DNA of 60,061 bases, from positions 1 through 60,061 of the forward strand of contig DATADX010000063.1 in the NCBI GenBank assembly GCA_036258315.1, given 5' to 3'. This document shows positions 27,791 through 37,486 of the stretch, piece after piece (within the stretch, counting starts at the first letter, position 1; every line of letters starts with the position of its first letter). The notes below the pieces were generated by a model. The model was not told the DNA's origin, did not search any database, and saw nothing but the letters and a program-made list of their open reading frames with translations. Both the position numbers and the translations under genes were made by a program. Origin of the DNA: DASSYK01 sp036258315 (lineage in GTDB: Bacteria; Actinomycetota; Thermoleophilia; Solirubrobacterales; 70-9).

Positions 27791-29005
27791 ATGAACGGCA
27801 TCGACGCTCCCTCGATGCTGGTGATCGTCGCGGTCGCGGCGCTCGCGGGGCTGATCGTGATGGCGATCTCGCCGAAGCTCGTGATCCCGGTCGTCGTCGT
27901 CGAGCTGGTGCTCGGGATCGCGGTCGGGCCCCAGGCGCTCGACGTCGCCAAGATCGACGAAACCACCAACTTCTTCGCGGACCTCGGGCTCGGGATGCTG
28001 TTCTTCTTCGCCGGCTACGAGATCGACTCCGACCGGATCCGCGGGCGGCCGCTGACGCTCGGCGCGATCGGATGGTTGATGTCGCTCGCGCTCGCGTACG
28101 GGATCGGGGGCGCCCTGGCGGCAGCCGGGGTCGTCGTCTCCTATCTGTACACCGGCTCGGCGATGGCGACGACCGCGATCGGGACCCTGATTCCGATCCT
28201 CCGCGACGCCGGCGAGCTGCGGACGCGGTTCGGCTCCTATCTGCTCGCGGCGGGGGCGATGGGTGAGTTCGGGCCGATCCTCCTGATCACCCTGATCCTC
28301 TCGACCACCAACCCCCTCCACGAGGCGCTGATCCTGATCCTGTTCGTCGCGCTCGCCGTGTTCACGGGGATCCTCGCGGTCCGCTCCGCCTGGCGGGGGT
28401 GGGGCTTGATCGAGCGCACCTTCGAGACCTCGAGCCAGCTCGCCGTCCGCCTCGCCGTGGTCCTGGTGTTCGGGCTCGTCGCGCTCGCCTCCGAGCTCGG
28501 CCTCGACCTGCTGCTCGGCGGGTTCGTCGCGGGGATGATCACCAGGGTCGCGCTGCGCGGGCGCGAGGTGAGCGTCTTCGACTCGAAGCTGACCGCCGTC
28601 GGTTACGGCCTCCTGATCCCGTTCTTCTTCGTCGTCAGCGGGATGAAGTTCGACCTCGACGCGCTCACCTCCTCGGGCGAGGCGGTCGCGAAGCTGGTCA
28701 TGTTCTTCTTCCTCTTCCTGGTCGTCCGCGGGACGCCGGCGATGCTGCTCTACCGCGGCGTCCTCGGGCTCCGCGACCGCGCCGCCCTCGCCGTCTACTC
28801 GGCGACGGAGCTGCCGCTCGTCGTCGCGATCACGACCGTGGCGGTCCAGGGGGGGCACATGAGATCCGACACCGCTGCCGGCCTGGTCGGCGCCGCGATC
28901 CTCTCCACCCTCGTCTTCCCGCTGATCGGCCTCCGCCTGCGCCGCGACGCCGAGGGCAAGGAGGATGAGAGCCTCGGCGCCGAGCCCCGGCCCGCCCCGG
29001 CCTGA
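27791..29005 (+). CDS. Cation:proton antiporter, CPA2 family
   Basis: 404 residues and about 11-12 membrane helices. Features of the Na+/H+ exchanger fold: LVIPVVVVELVLGIAVGP, FFADLGLGMLFFFAGYEIDSDRIRG, the exposed GAMGEFGPILLI helix, and IPFFFVVSGMKFDLDAL. It resembles KefB-type proteins without the C-terminal RCK domain. Exchanges Na+ or K+ for H+; the specific ion is unknown. It is convergent with pepQ, with stops only 4 bp apart. Confidence 0.9.
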   Translation: MNGIDAPSMLVIVAVAALAGLIVMAISPKLVIPVVVVELVLGIAVGPQALDVAKIDETTNFFADLGLGMLFFFAGYEIDSDRIRGRPLTLGAIGWLMSLALAYGIGGALAAAGVVVSYLYTGSAMATTAIGTLIPILRDAGELRTRFGSYLLAAGAMGEFGPILLITLILSTTNPLHEALILILFVALAVFTGILAVRSAWRGWGLIERTFETSSQLAVRLAVVLVFGLVALASELGLDLLLGGFVAGMITRVALRGREVSVFDSKLTAVGYGLLIPFFFVVSGMKFDLDALTSSGEAVAKLVMFFFLFLVVRGTPAMLLYRGVLGLRDRAALAVYSATELPLVVAITTVAVQGGHMRSDTAAGLVGAAILSTLVFPLIGLRLRRDAEGKEDESLGAEPRPAPA

Positions 29006-29009
29006 GCTG

Positions 29010-30089
29010 CTACTCGACGATCGTCAGCTCCTTGGGCAGTCCGCTGAGATTACGGATGCCGCCGGCCTCCACGACGACCAGGTCCTCGATCCGGACACCG
29101 AAGCGGCCGGGCAGGTAGACGCCCGGCTCGACGGTGACGACGTTTCCCTCGCGGAGCTCGTCGTCGGAGGTCTGGGAGAGGCGCGGGCCCTCGTGGACCT
29201 CGAGACCGACGCCGTGGCCGAGGCCGTGGCCATAATGCTCGCCGTGCCCCGCCGCGGCGATCGGATCGCGCGAGACCTGATCGGCGGCCCTGCCCGCGAT
29301 CCCGGGGCGGGTGGCCTCGAGCGCCGTCGCCTGGGTGGCGCGGACGAGCTCGTAGACCGCGCGCGCCTCGTCGCCCGGCTCACCGGTCGCGAAGGTTCGC
29401 GTGCAATCCGAGCAATAGCCGTCGAGCTGCGCGCCCATGTCGAACACGACCAGCTCACCGGCGCCGATCACCCGTTCGCCTGGCTCGGCGTGCGGGAGGG
29501 CGCCGTTCGGGCCGGCGGCGACGATCGGCGGGAACGAGGGCTCGGCGCCGAGCTCGCGGATTCGCGCCTCGGCCGCCCCCGCCACCGTGCGCTCGCTGCT
29601 ACCGGCGAGGCCGCGCCCGAGCGTCCAGCCGTAGACGTCGTCGGCGAGCGCGGCGGCGGCGGCGATCCGGTCGAGCTCGCCCGGGTCCTTGACGGCGCGC
29701 AGCTCCTCGACCAGGTCGCCGGCCTCGACCAGCTCGACGCCCTCCCCGACCGCCTCGCCGAGCTTCGCGCGCTGGCGCACGCTCAGCTTCGCGTCCTCGA
29801 ACCCGACGCGGCCGCTCATCGCCTTCGCGATCTGGGGGAGCAGGTCGCGCTCGCCCGGGGGACGGTCCCATCCCTCCCCCACCTCCTGCTCGGCGCGCTC
29901 GGTGTAGCGGAAGTCGGTCAGGAAGGTCCGCGTCGAGGGCCCGACCAGGCAGGCGGCGCTGGTGCCCGTGAAACCCGCCAGGTAGCGGATGTTGACGAGG
30001 TCGGAGACGAACAGCAGGTCGAGCTCGCGGGCCGAGACCAGCTCGGCGAGGCGCGCGGCCCGGCCGTCGGCCGCAGTCGGCTCAGCCAT
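29010..30089 (-). CDS. pepQ: Xaa-Pro aminopeptidase/dipeptidase (M24B)
   Basis: 359 residues from ATG 30089; the frame is open further upstream but that overlaps aroQ. Creatinase-like N-domain (LLFVSDLVNIRYLAGFTGTSA) and a pita-bread catalytic domain. Metal ligands are D in VFDMGAQLDGYCSD, H in GHGLGHGVGLEVHEGP, E in VTVEPGVYL and E in RIED. Removes residues N-terminal to proline. The start overlaps the aroQ stop by 8 bases. Confidence 0.92.
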   Translation of the reverse strand: MAEPTAADGRAARLAELVSARELDLLFVSDLVNIRYLAGFTGTSAACLVGPSTRTFLTDFRYTERAEQEVGEGWDRPPGERDLLPQIAKAMSGRVGFEDAKLSVRQRAKLGEAVGEGVELVEAGDLVEELRAVKDPGELDRIAAAAALADDVYGWTLGRGLAGSSERTVAGAAEARIRELGAEPSFPPIVAAGPNGALPHAEPGERVIGAGELVVFDMGAQLDGYCSDCTRTFATGEPGDEARAVYELVRATQATALEATRPGIAGRAADQVSRDPIAAAGHGEHYGHGLGHGVGLEVHEGPRLSQTSDDELREGNVVTVEPGVYLPGRFGVRIEDLVVVEAGGIRNLSGLPKELTIVE

Positions 30090-30548
30090 CGGCCTTCGTC
30101 CCGAGGTGCGCGGCGATGATCTCGAGCGCCTCGCGGTAGCCGTCGGGGCCCTTGCCGTAGATCCGGCCGATCCGCAGCTCGAGCCCGTCGAAGACGGACA
30201 GCCTTCGGAACTCCTCGCGCCTCGAGACGTCGGAGAGATGGATCTCGACGGCCGGGACGCCCGAGATCTCGAGCGCGTCGCGGATCGCCCACGAGTAGTG
30301 CGTCCACGCCCCGGGATTGAGGATCGCGGCGTCCGCCAGCTCGGGGAGGCGATGGAGGTGCTCGACATACTCCCCCTCCTCGTTGGTCTGGAAGAACGCG
30401 ATCTCGAGCCCGGCCTCGCTCGCGAAGCGCTTGATCCGCACCTCGAGCTCGGGTAGGGACATGCCCCCGTAGTGGAGCGGGTCGCGGCTTCCCAGCATGT
30501 CGAAGTTGACCCCGTGCAGGACCTCGACCCTGTTCCTGACCGATGCGC

Positions 30549-30552
<4 letters not shown>
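30082..30552 (-). CDS. aroQ: 3-dehydroquinate dehydratase, type II
   Basis: 156 residues. Third step of the shikimate pathway. Catalytic Tyr in RDPLHYGG, Asn in HGVNFDMLG (a variant of the usual NGPNLNLLG), QTNEEGEYVEHLH, His in NPGAWTHYSWAIRDAL and Arg in RREEFRRLS. All residues known for type II enzymes are present despite the altered first motif. The start overlaps the aroKB stop by 4 bases (ATGA). Confidence 0.93.
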
Positions 30553-32119
<1,567 letters not shown>

Positions 32120-32132
<13 letters not shown>

Positions 32133-33283
32133 CCGATCCGCTCCTCGTAGGCGGTGATCCCGGCGCGCACGTCGTCGATGTGGTCGCCGCCGAACTTCTC
32201 GCGGTAGGCCCCCGCGAGGACCAGCGCCACCATCGCCTCGGCCACGACCGCGGCGGCGGGGACCACGGTCGAGTCGGTGCGCTCGCGCATCGCCTCCGCG
32301 GGCTGCTTCGTCTCGGTGTCCACCGAGCGCAGTGGCTGGGTCATCGTCGAGATCGGCTTGATCGCGGCCTGTACGATCAGCGGCTCGCCGTTGGTCATCC
32401 CGCCCTCGAGGCCGCCGGCGCGGTTGGTCTCCCGGTGCCAGCCGCGCTCCTCGTCGTAGAAGATCTCGTCGTGGGCCTCCGAGCCCGGCCGGCCGGCAAC
32501 CTCCCAGGCCTCGCCGAGCGAGACGCCCTTGATCGACTGGATCGAGCAGACCGCCTGCGCGAGCCGCCCGTCGAGCTTCGCGTCCCACGAGACGTGCGAG
32601 CCGAGCCCCGGGACGAGGCCGAACGCGCGCACCTCGAACTTGCCGCCGAGGCTCTCGTTCTCCTTCCGCAGCCGGTCGATCTCGGCGACCATCGCCTCGG
32701 CGGCGCCGGCGTCCAGGGAGCGCACCGGCGAGTCGTCGACGCCGTCGAAGTCCTCGAGCGCCAGCACCTCGGGGCGTGGTGCGGTCACCGAGGCGATCTG
32801 GAACACATGGCTGCGGATCTCGACGCCGAGCGCGCGGAGGAACTCCTTGGCGAGGGCGCCGGCCGCGACTCGCGCGGCCGTCTCGCGGGCGCTGGCGCGC
32901 TCGAGCACGTTGCGGACGTCGGAGAAGCCGTACTTGTGGAGGCCGGCCAGGTCCGCGTGGCCGGGGCGCGGCAGGTGGGACTCCTCGACCTCGGCGTCGA
33001 CCGGCCACGGGTTCATCCGCTCGTCCCAGTTCGGGTAGTCGCGGTTGGCGACCAGGACTGCGATCGGGCTGCCGAGCGTGCGCCCGTGGCGAACGCCGGA
33101 GCGGATCTCGACCGCGTCGCTCTCGATCTTCATCCGGCCACCGCGGCCATGGCCGAGTTGGCGGCGCGCCATGTCGCGATCGAGCGCATCGCGGTCGAGC
33201 TCGAGCCCCGCGGGCAGGCCCTCGACGATCGCCACGAGCCCGGGCCCGTGCGATTCGCCTGCGGTCGTGAAGCGAAGTTCCAC
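32120..33283 (-). CDS. aroC: Chorismate synthase
   Basis: 387 residues, GTG start. Final shikimate-pathway step, using reduced FMN to form chorismate. Signatures are GESHGPGLVAIVEGLPAG, RRQLGHGRGGRMKIE, RPGHADLAGLHKYGFSDVRNVLERASARETAAR, GGLEGGMTNGEP and the C-terminal RTDSTVVPAA. It is first of the aroC-aroKB-aroQ-pepQ run. The plus-strand gene at 33430 is divergent, with a 146-bp spacer. Confidence 0.96.
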
Positions 33284-33429
33284 GCGCCTAGGCTATCTGC
33301 GCCCTCCCGCCGGGCCGCACGCCGGGGATCAGCGAACGCCAGGCCGCACGCAGCTGAGCAGCCGCTCGCAGCCGCGACTGATTCTTGCGGCAGCTGCGTT
33401 CGCGCCTGACGAGTGCGAGGATCTCAGCG

Positions 33430-33939
33430 ATGGCGGCGCGCCGGCTACTGATCGTGATGCTGATCCTGCTCGGGCTCTCGACGCTCGCGGCCGCGCTCGT
33501 GCCGCCGCGGTCCCTCCGGCAGGGCAGCGGCACGACGACGGCAGCGACGGAGGTCCAGCCGACGGAGCCGGCCCCGGCGCCGCTCTATGCGATCCTCGGT
33601 GAGGAGAAGGCGATCACGGTCGGCGCCAAGGGCGAGAAGCCTCCCGTCGTCAGGGTCGCGTCCGGCGGCCAGCTCGCGCTCAAGGTCAGCTCACCCCTCA
33701 CCGGCCTGCTCGAGATCCCGAAGCTCGGCCGGGTCGAGCCGGTCGCCCCGAAATCCCCGGCGCGCTTCAACCTGCTCTTCGACGAGGACGGCAGCTACGC
33801 GATCAACCTGATCGGCACCTTCGCGGTCGAGGGCCGCGTGGTCGCCCGCATCCAGGTCGGGAAGGTCAGTCCTGAGCCAGCTCGCGGGGGATCAAGGAAA
33901 GCTCGCGGAGGCGGCCGCCGCGGACGATCTCCACGCTGA
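33430..33939 (+). CDS. Membrane-anchored extracytoplasmic protein of unknown function
   Basis: 169 residues from ATG 33430, preceded by GAGGA; upstream codons from 33385 have no support. A single N-terminal membrane segment (RRLLIVMLILLGLSTLAAALV) is followed by a Thr/Pro-rich stretch and a small beta-rich domain (about 55-145) with FNLLFDEDGSYAINLI. The last 25 residues are Arg/Gly-rich and antisense to the end of the protease gene: the two genes are convergent and overlap by 74 bp. No family recognised. Confidence 0.6.
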   Translation: MAARRLLIVMLILLGLSTLAAALVPPRSLRQGSGTTTAATEVQPTEPAPAPLYAILGEEKAITVGAKGEKPPVVRVASGGQLALKVSSPLTGLLEIPKLGRVEPVAPKSPARFNLLFDEDGSYAINLIGTFAVEGRVVARIQVGKVSPEPARGGSRKARGGGRRGRSPR

Positions 33940-34879
33940 CGCCCTCGCCGATCCGCTCGGCGACCATCAGCCGCTGCAGGTCGCCGACGTCGCTCATCGG
34001 CTCGCCGTCGACGGACACGATCACGTCCTCAGGTCGCAGGCCGGCGCCGGCCGCGGGACTGCCCTCGACGACCTCGACGACCTCGATCCCGGTCTCGCGA
34101 CCGACCGCGGACGCGGCGCGCGGCGGCAGCGGCCGCGAGCCTCCGACTATCCCGATGTAGGCGCGGCGGACGCGGCCGTCGCTGATCAGCTCGGTGACGA
34201 TCTTGCGGGTCGCTGCGTTGATCGGGACCGCGAGGCCGAGGCCGACCCCCGCCACCGCGGTGTTGATCCCGACCACTCTGCCCAGCCCGTCAGCGAGCGC
34301 GCCGCCCGAGTTGCCCGGGTTCAGCGCCGCGTCCGTCTGGATCACGTTCTCGACCAGCCGGCTCGCCGAGCCGGACTGGGTCGGCAGCGAGCGGCCGAGC
34401 GCCGAGACGACCCCCGCGGTGACCGTCCCGGCCAGTCCCATCGGGCTGCCGATCGCGACCACGAGCTGGCCGACCCGAAGCCTGTCGGCGTCGCCGAGCG
34501 TGGCCGGCTCGAGGTCGGAACCCTCCACCCTGACGACCGCTAGGTCGGACAGGGCGTCGGCGCCGACGACCTCGGTAGGGAGCTCGCGCCCGTCCGAGAA
34601 CGAGGCGCGGACGCCGTCAGCGCCCTGGGCGACGACGTGGGCGGAGGTGAGCATGTAGCCGTCGGGGGTGATCGAGACGGCGCTGCCGCCGCCCTCGCGG
34701 CGCCCGCGCCGGGTCCGCCGTGCGACGGCGAGGTGGGGGACAGACGGCCGCAGGGTGTCGGCGACCCCCGACACGGTTCGCGAGTACGCGTCGAACGCAT
34801 CAGCGTCGGGGAGCCGCTCCTCCTCGGGGGTGACCGGCGTCGAGTTCTCCTGCCCGGTTATCAGTCTCAGCCGAGGCAC
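33866..34879 (-). CDS. HtrA/DegP-like trypsin-PDZ serine protease
   Basis: 337 residues, GTG start. Triad H81 (TSAHVV), D112 (SDLAVV) and S191 (NPGNSGG), then a PDZ domain (about 245-330: GIEVVEVVEGSPAAGAGLRPEDVIVSVDGEP). Members degrade misfolded or specific envelope proteins. No signal peptide or membrane helix is visible, which is unusual for this family; either the protein is cytoplasmic or the true N-terminus differs. No ribosome site is seen before the GTG. The 3' end overlaps the convergent gene by 74 bp. Confidence 0.87.
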   Translation of the reverse strand: MPRLRLITGQENSTPVTPEEERLPDADAFDAYSRTVSGVADTLRPSVPHLAVARRTRRGRREGGGSAVSITPDGYMLTSAHVVAQGADGVRASFSDGRELPTEVVGADALSDLAVVRVEGSDLEPATLGDADRLRVGQLVVAIGSPMGLAGTVTAGVVSALGRSLPTQSGSASRLVENVIQTDAALNPGNSGGALADGLGRVVGINTAVAGVGLGLAVPINAATRKIVTELISDGRVRRAYIGIVGGSRPLPPRAASAVGRETGIEVVEVVEGSPAAGAGLRPEDVIVSVDGEPMSDVGDLQRLMVAERIGEGVSVEIVRGGRLRELSLIPRELAQD

Positions 34880-34928
34880 TTATGAAAAATTAGCAGCGGG
34901 CATCCGCCGGTCGCTAGGTTTCGCTGGG

Positions 34929-36062
34929 ATGAGTGCAGCGTCCGACGAGCGAGACAGGGTCTCGACGCTCGAGCTCTTCTTCGACCTCGTCTTCGTCTTC
35001 ACGATCACTCAGCTGACCGGGGTGCTCGCCCACCACCCCGACGGCGAGCACCTCCTCCAGGTCGCGCTGATGCTGACAGTGATCTGGTGGATGTACGGCG
35101 GCTTCGTCTGGCTCACCAACGCCGTCGCCACCGACACGACCCGCCGCCGCCTCCTGCTGCTCGGCGGGATGGCCTGCTTCATGGTGATCTCGCTCTCAAT
35201 CCCGACCGCGTTCAGCGGCGACGGCGAGATCTTCGCCGGGGCCTATCTCGCGGTGATCCTCGTCCACGCCGCCCTGTTCACCCGCAGCTGGAACGCCGAG
35301 GCCGCCCGGGCGATCCTGACCACGGTCCGCTTCAACCTGGCGGCGGCCCTGCTGATCCTCGCCGGCGCGCTGATCGGGGACGAGCCGTGGGAGTACATCC
35401 TCTGGGGCCTCGGAGCGCTGGCCGCGATCTCGACGACGTGGCTGCAGGACAGCACCCGGTTCCGGATTCAGCCCTCCCACTTCGTCGAGCGACACGGGCT
35501 GGTCGTGATCGTCGCCCTCGGCGAGTCCGTGGTCGCGGTCGGCATCGGCGCGTCGGGCCAGGAGCTGACCGCGGGCGTGCTCGGAGTCGCCGTCGCGGGC
35601 CTGGCGCTGAGCGCCGCGCTCTGGTGGAGCTACTTCGAGGTCGAGGACGAGGCCGGCGCGGCATTCGCGGCGGTCCCCGACGAGCATCGCGCTCAGCAGG
35701 CGCTGACCTCCTATTACTTCGCCCACCTGCTGCTGCTCGGCGGCGTGATCGCGGTCGCCGCCGGGCTCGAGGAGGGGATCGCCCACCCCTACGACACCGC
35801 CTCGCTCGGGATCGCCCTCTGCCTGAGCGGCGGCGCCGCCGCCTACTTCGCGGGCGAGGTCGCGTTCAGGCGGTCGCTCGGCATCGCGCACGGCGCCTGG
35901 CTCGGAGTCGCCGGACTGGTGGCGCTCGCGACCGTCCCACTCGGCACCGCGGGCTCGGCGCTGCTGCAGCTGGTCGTCCTGCTCGCCGCCGTCGTGGCGT
36001 GCCTGGTCGCCGAGGCCGGGAGCACCCGGAGGCTGATCGAAGCCTCTCCTGAGGCGGGCTAG
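34929..36062 (+). CDS. Low-temperature requirement protein A (LtrA) family membrane protein
   Basis: 377 residues from ATG 34929; the open frame from 34668 lies inside the antisense protease gene. The LtrA signature is near the start (DRVSTLELFFDLVFVFTITQLTGVL), with VIWWMYGGFVWLTNAV and ERHGLVVIVALGESVVAVG further on. About ten membrane helices. LtrA is linked to growth at low temperature in Listeria, but its molecular role is unknown. It is divergent from the protease, with a short AT-rich stretch (34880-34894) between them. Confidence 0.88.
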   Translation: MSAASDERDRVSTLELFFDLVFVFTITQLTGVLAHHPDGEHLLQVALMLTVIWWMYGGFVWLTNAVATDTTRRRLLLLGGMACFMVISLSIPTAFSGDGEIFAGAYLAVILVHAALFTRSWNAEAARAILTTVRFNLAAALLILAGALIGDEPWEYILWGLGALAAISTTWLQDSTRFRIQPSHFVERHGLVVIVALGESVVAVGIGASGQELTAGVLGVAVAGLALSAALWWSYFEVEDEAGAAFAAVPDEHRAQQALTSYYFAHLLLLGGVIAVAAGLEEGIAHPYDTASLGIALCLSGGAAAYFAGEVAFRRSLGIAHGAWLGVAGLVALATVPLGTAGSALLQLVVLLAAVVACLVAEAGSTRRLIEASPEAG

Positions 36063-36083
36063 GACCTGGCCGCGCCGGGGGCC

Positions 36084-36602
36084 TCAGGCCGCGTCCGGCG
36101 GCAGGTAGCCGCGGGCGCGGCCGACCGGCGCCAGCGCGGCCAGCGCCCCGCGGACGAGCGGCGCCGGGCCGACCGCCAGCCTGAACACGTCGTCGAACTC
36201 GGTTAGGAGCGCCGCGAACGCGAGCGGGCCGGGCATCCCGTTGCCGCCCACCCGGCCCTCGCGATGCAACCGGTCGATCGCGGCGAACCACTGCTCTGTG
36301 CGCCCGCCGGGACGCGTCTGCCAGATCACCCGTGCCTCCGCGTCTCCGGGGTTCCACATCTGGTGGACGACACCCCGCGGAATGTCGATCGTGTCGCCGA
36401 CCCCCAGGTTGCGCTCGTCGCCGTCGATCCGGACGCGCAGGGTGCCCTCGAGCACCTCGAAGTGCTCGTCCTGGGCGGGATGCAGGTGCTTGGGGGGCGG
36501 CTTTCCCGCCGGGCCGTAGGTGGCCTCGACCTCGAGCAGTTCCGGCGTGCTCGCGCGAACGGTGACCGATTCGGTCGGGGTGATCTTCAGGGTGCGTGAC
36601 AT
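36084..36602 (-). CDS. Cupin domain protein
   Basis: 172 residues. The first cupin motif, with metal-ligand candidates, is KHLHPAQDEHFEVLEGTLRV; the second, GDTIDIPRGVVHQMWNPG. The C-terminal 60 residues are helical and contain GPLAFAALLTEFDDVFRL, a pattern in small cupins of actinobacteria and bacteroidetes. The reaction is unknown. It is 13 bp downstream of the aroE stop on the same strand. Confidence 0.86.
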   Translation of the reverse strand: MSRTLKITPTESVTVRASTPELLEVEATYGPAGKPPPKHLHPAQDEHFEVLEGTLRVRIDGDERNLGVGDTIDIPRGVVHQMWNPGDAEARVIWQTRPGGRTEQWFAAIDRLHREGRVGGNGMPGPLAFAALLTEFDDVFRLAVGPAPLVRGALAALAPVGRARGYLPPDAA

Positions 36603-36615
36603 CGGCTCGGGCCGG

Positions 36616-37455
36616 TCAATCCACCCGCCTGGCGGCCTCTCGCATCAGCTCGAGGGGCGGCTCCCTGCCCGTCCAGATCCGGAGCGACTCGGCGCCCTGG
36701 CGGACGAGCACCTCGATCCCGTCGATGACTCTGGCGCCGCGCCCCCGAGCGGTGGCCGCGAGCTCGGTCTCCTCTCGCGCGTAGACGAGGTCGATCACCG
36801 TGACCCGGCGCCCGAGCAGCTCCTCCCGGAGCGGCAGCTGGGAGAACGGATCGTCCCCCTCGCTGAGCCCGACCGAGGTGCAGTTGACGATCAGGTCGTA
36901 GCTCGAGGCGAGCGCCTGCTCGGCGCTGACGGGCGCGAGCCGTGGCATGTCGCGCCCGGCCTCGACCGAGCCGGCGAGGGCGCGGACTAGCTCGTCGACG
37001 CGCTCCCCGGTGCGGTTCCAGACCTCGACGTTGGCTCCCTCCCGGGCGAGCGCCCAGACGGCCGCGCGCGCCGAGCCGCCGGCGCCGAGCACGAGCGCGC
37101 GCAGCCCGGCGGCCGGGCGGCCGAACGCCGCGAGCAGGCCCGGGGCATCCGTGTTGTCAGCGCGGATGGTGCCGTCGCGGAAGCTGAGCGTGTTCGCGGC
37201 GCCGATCCCGGCCGCCACCGCCGCCGCGTCGTCGGCGAGCTCGAGCGCGGCCTCCTTGTGCGGGATCGTGACGTTGGCGCCGACGAAGCCGGCGCCCGGC
37301 AGTGCGCGCGTCCGCACCGCGAAGTCCTCCGGCGGCATCTCGATCGCCTCGTAGGTCCAGTCCGGGGCCAGCCCGAGCGCGTCGAGCGCCGCCGTCTGCA
37401 TCGCCGGGGAGCGCGAGTGGGAGACCGGGTAGCCGAGAACGGCGAGCCGCCTCAC
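36616..37455 (-). CDS. aroE: Shikimate dehydrogenase
   Basis: 279 residues from GTG 37455, just before RRLAVLGYPVSHSRSP. NADPH-dependent reduction of 3-dehydroshikimate. Substrate-binding SHSRSP, catalytic Lys in VTIPHKE, Asp in NTDAPG, NADP-binding GAGGSARAAVWAL, NRTGERVDEL and NCTSVGL are all present. It follows mltG by 31 bp. With the aroC operon, this window holds five shikimate-pathway activities; DAHP synthase and EPSP synthase are not here. Confidence 0.94.
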   Translation of the reverse strand: MRRLAVLGYPVSHSRSPAMQTAALDALGLAPDWTYEAIEMPPEDFAVRTRALPGAGFVGANVTIPHKEAALELADDAAAVAAGIGAANTLSFRDGTIRADNTDAPGLLAAFGRPAAGLRALVLGAGGSARAAVWALAREGANVEVWNRTGERVDELVRALAGSVEAGRDMPRLAPVSAEQALASSYDLIVNCTSVGLSEGDDPFSQLPLREELLGRRVTVIDLVYAREETELAATARGRGARVIDGIEVLVRQGAESLRIWTGREPPLELMREAARRVD

Positions 37456-37486
37456 GCTGGACCTCGCGGGCGCACGCGGACGCCGC

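Noticed and set aside
32133..33008. Extension of the aroKB frame into aroC
   Set aside because: It is the shadow of aroC; homology to shikimate kinase starts at ATG 32132.
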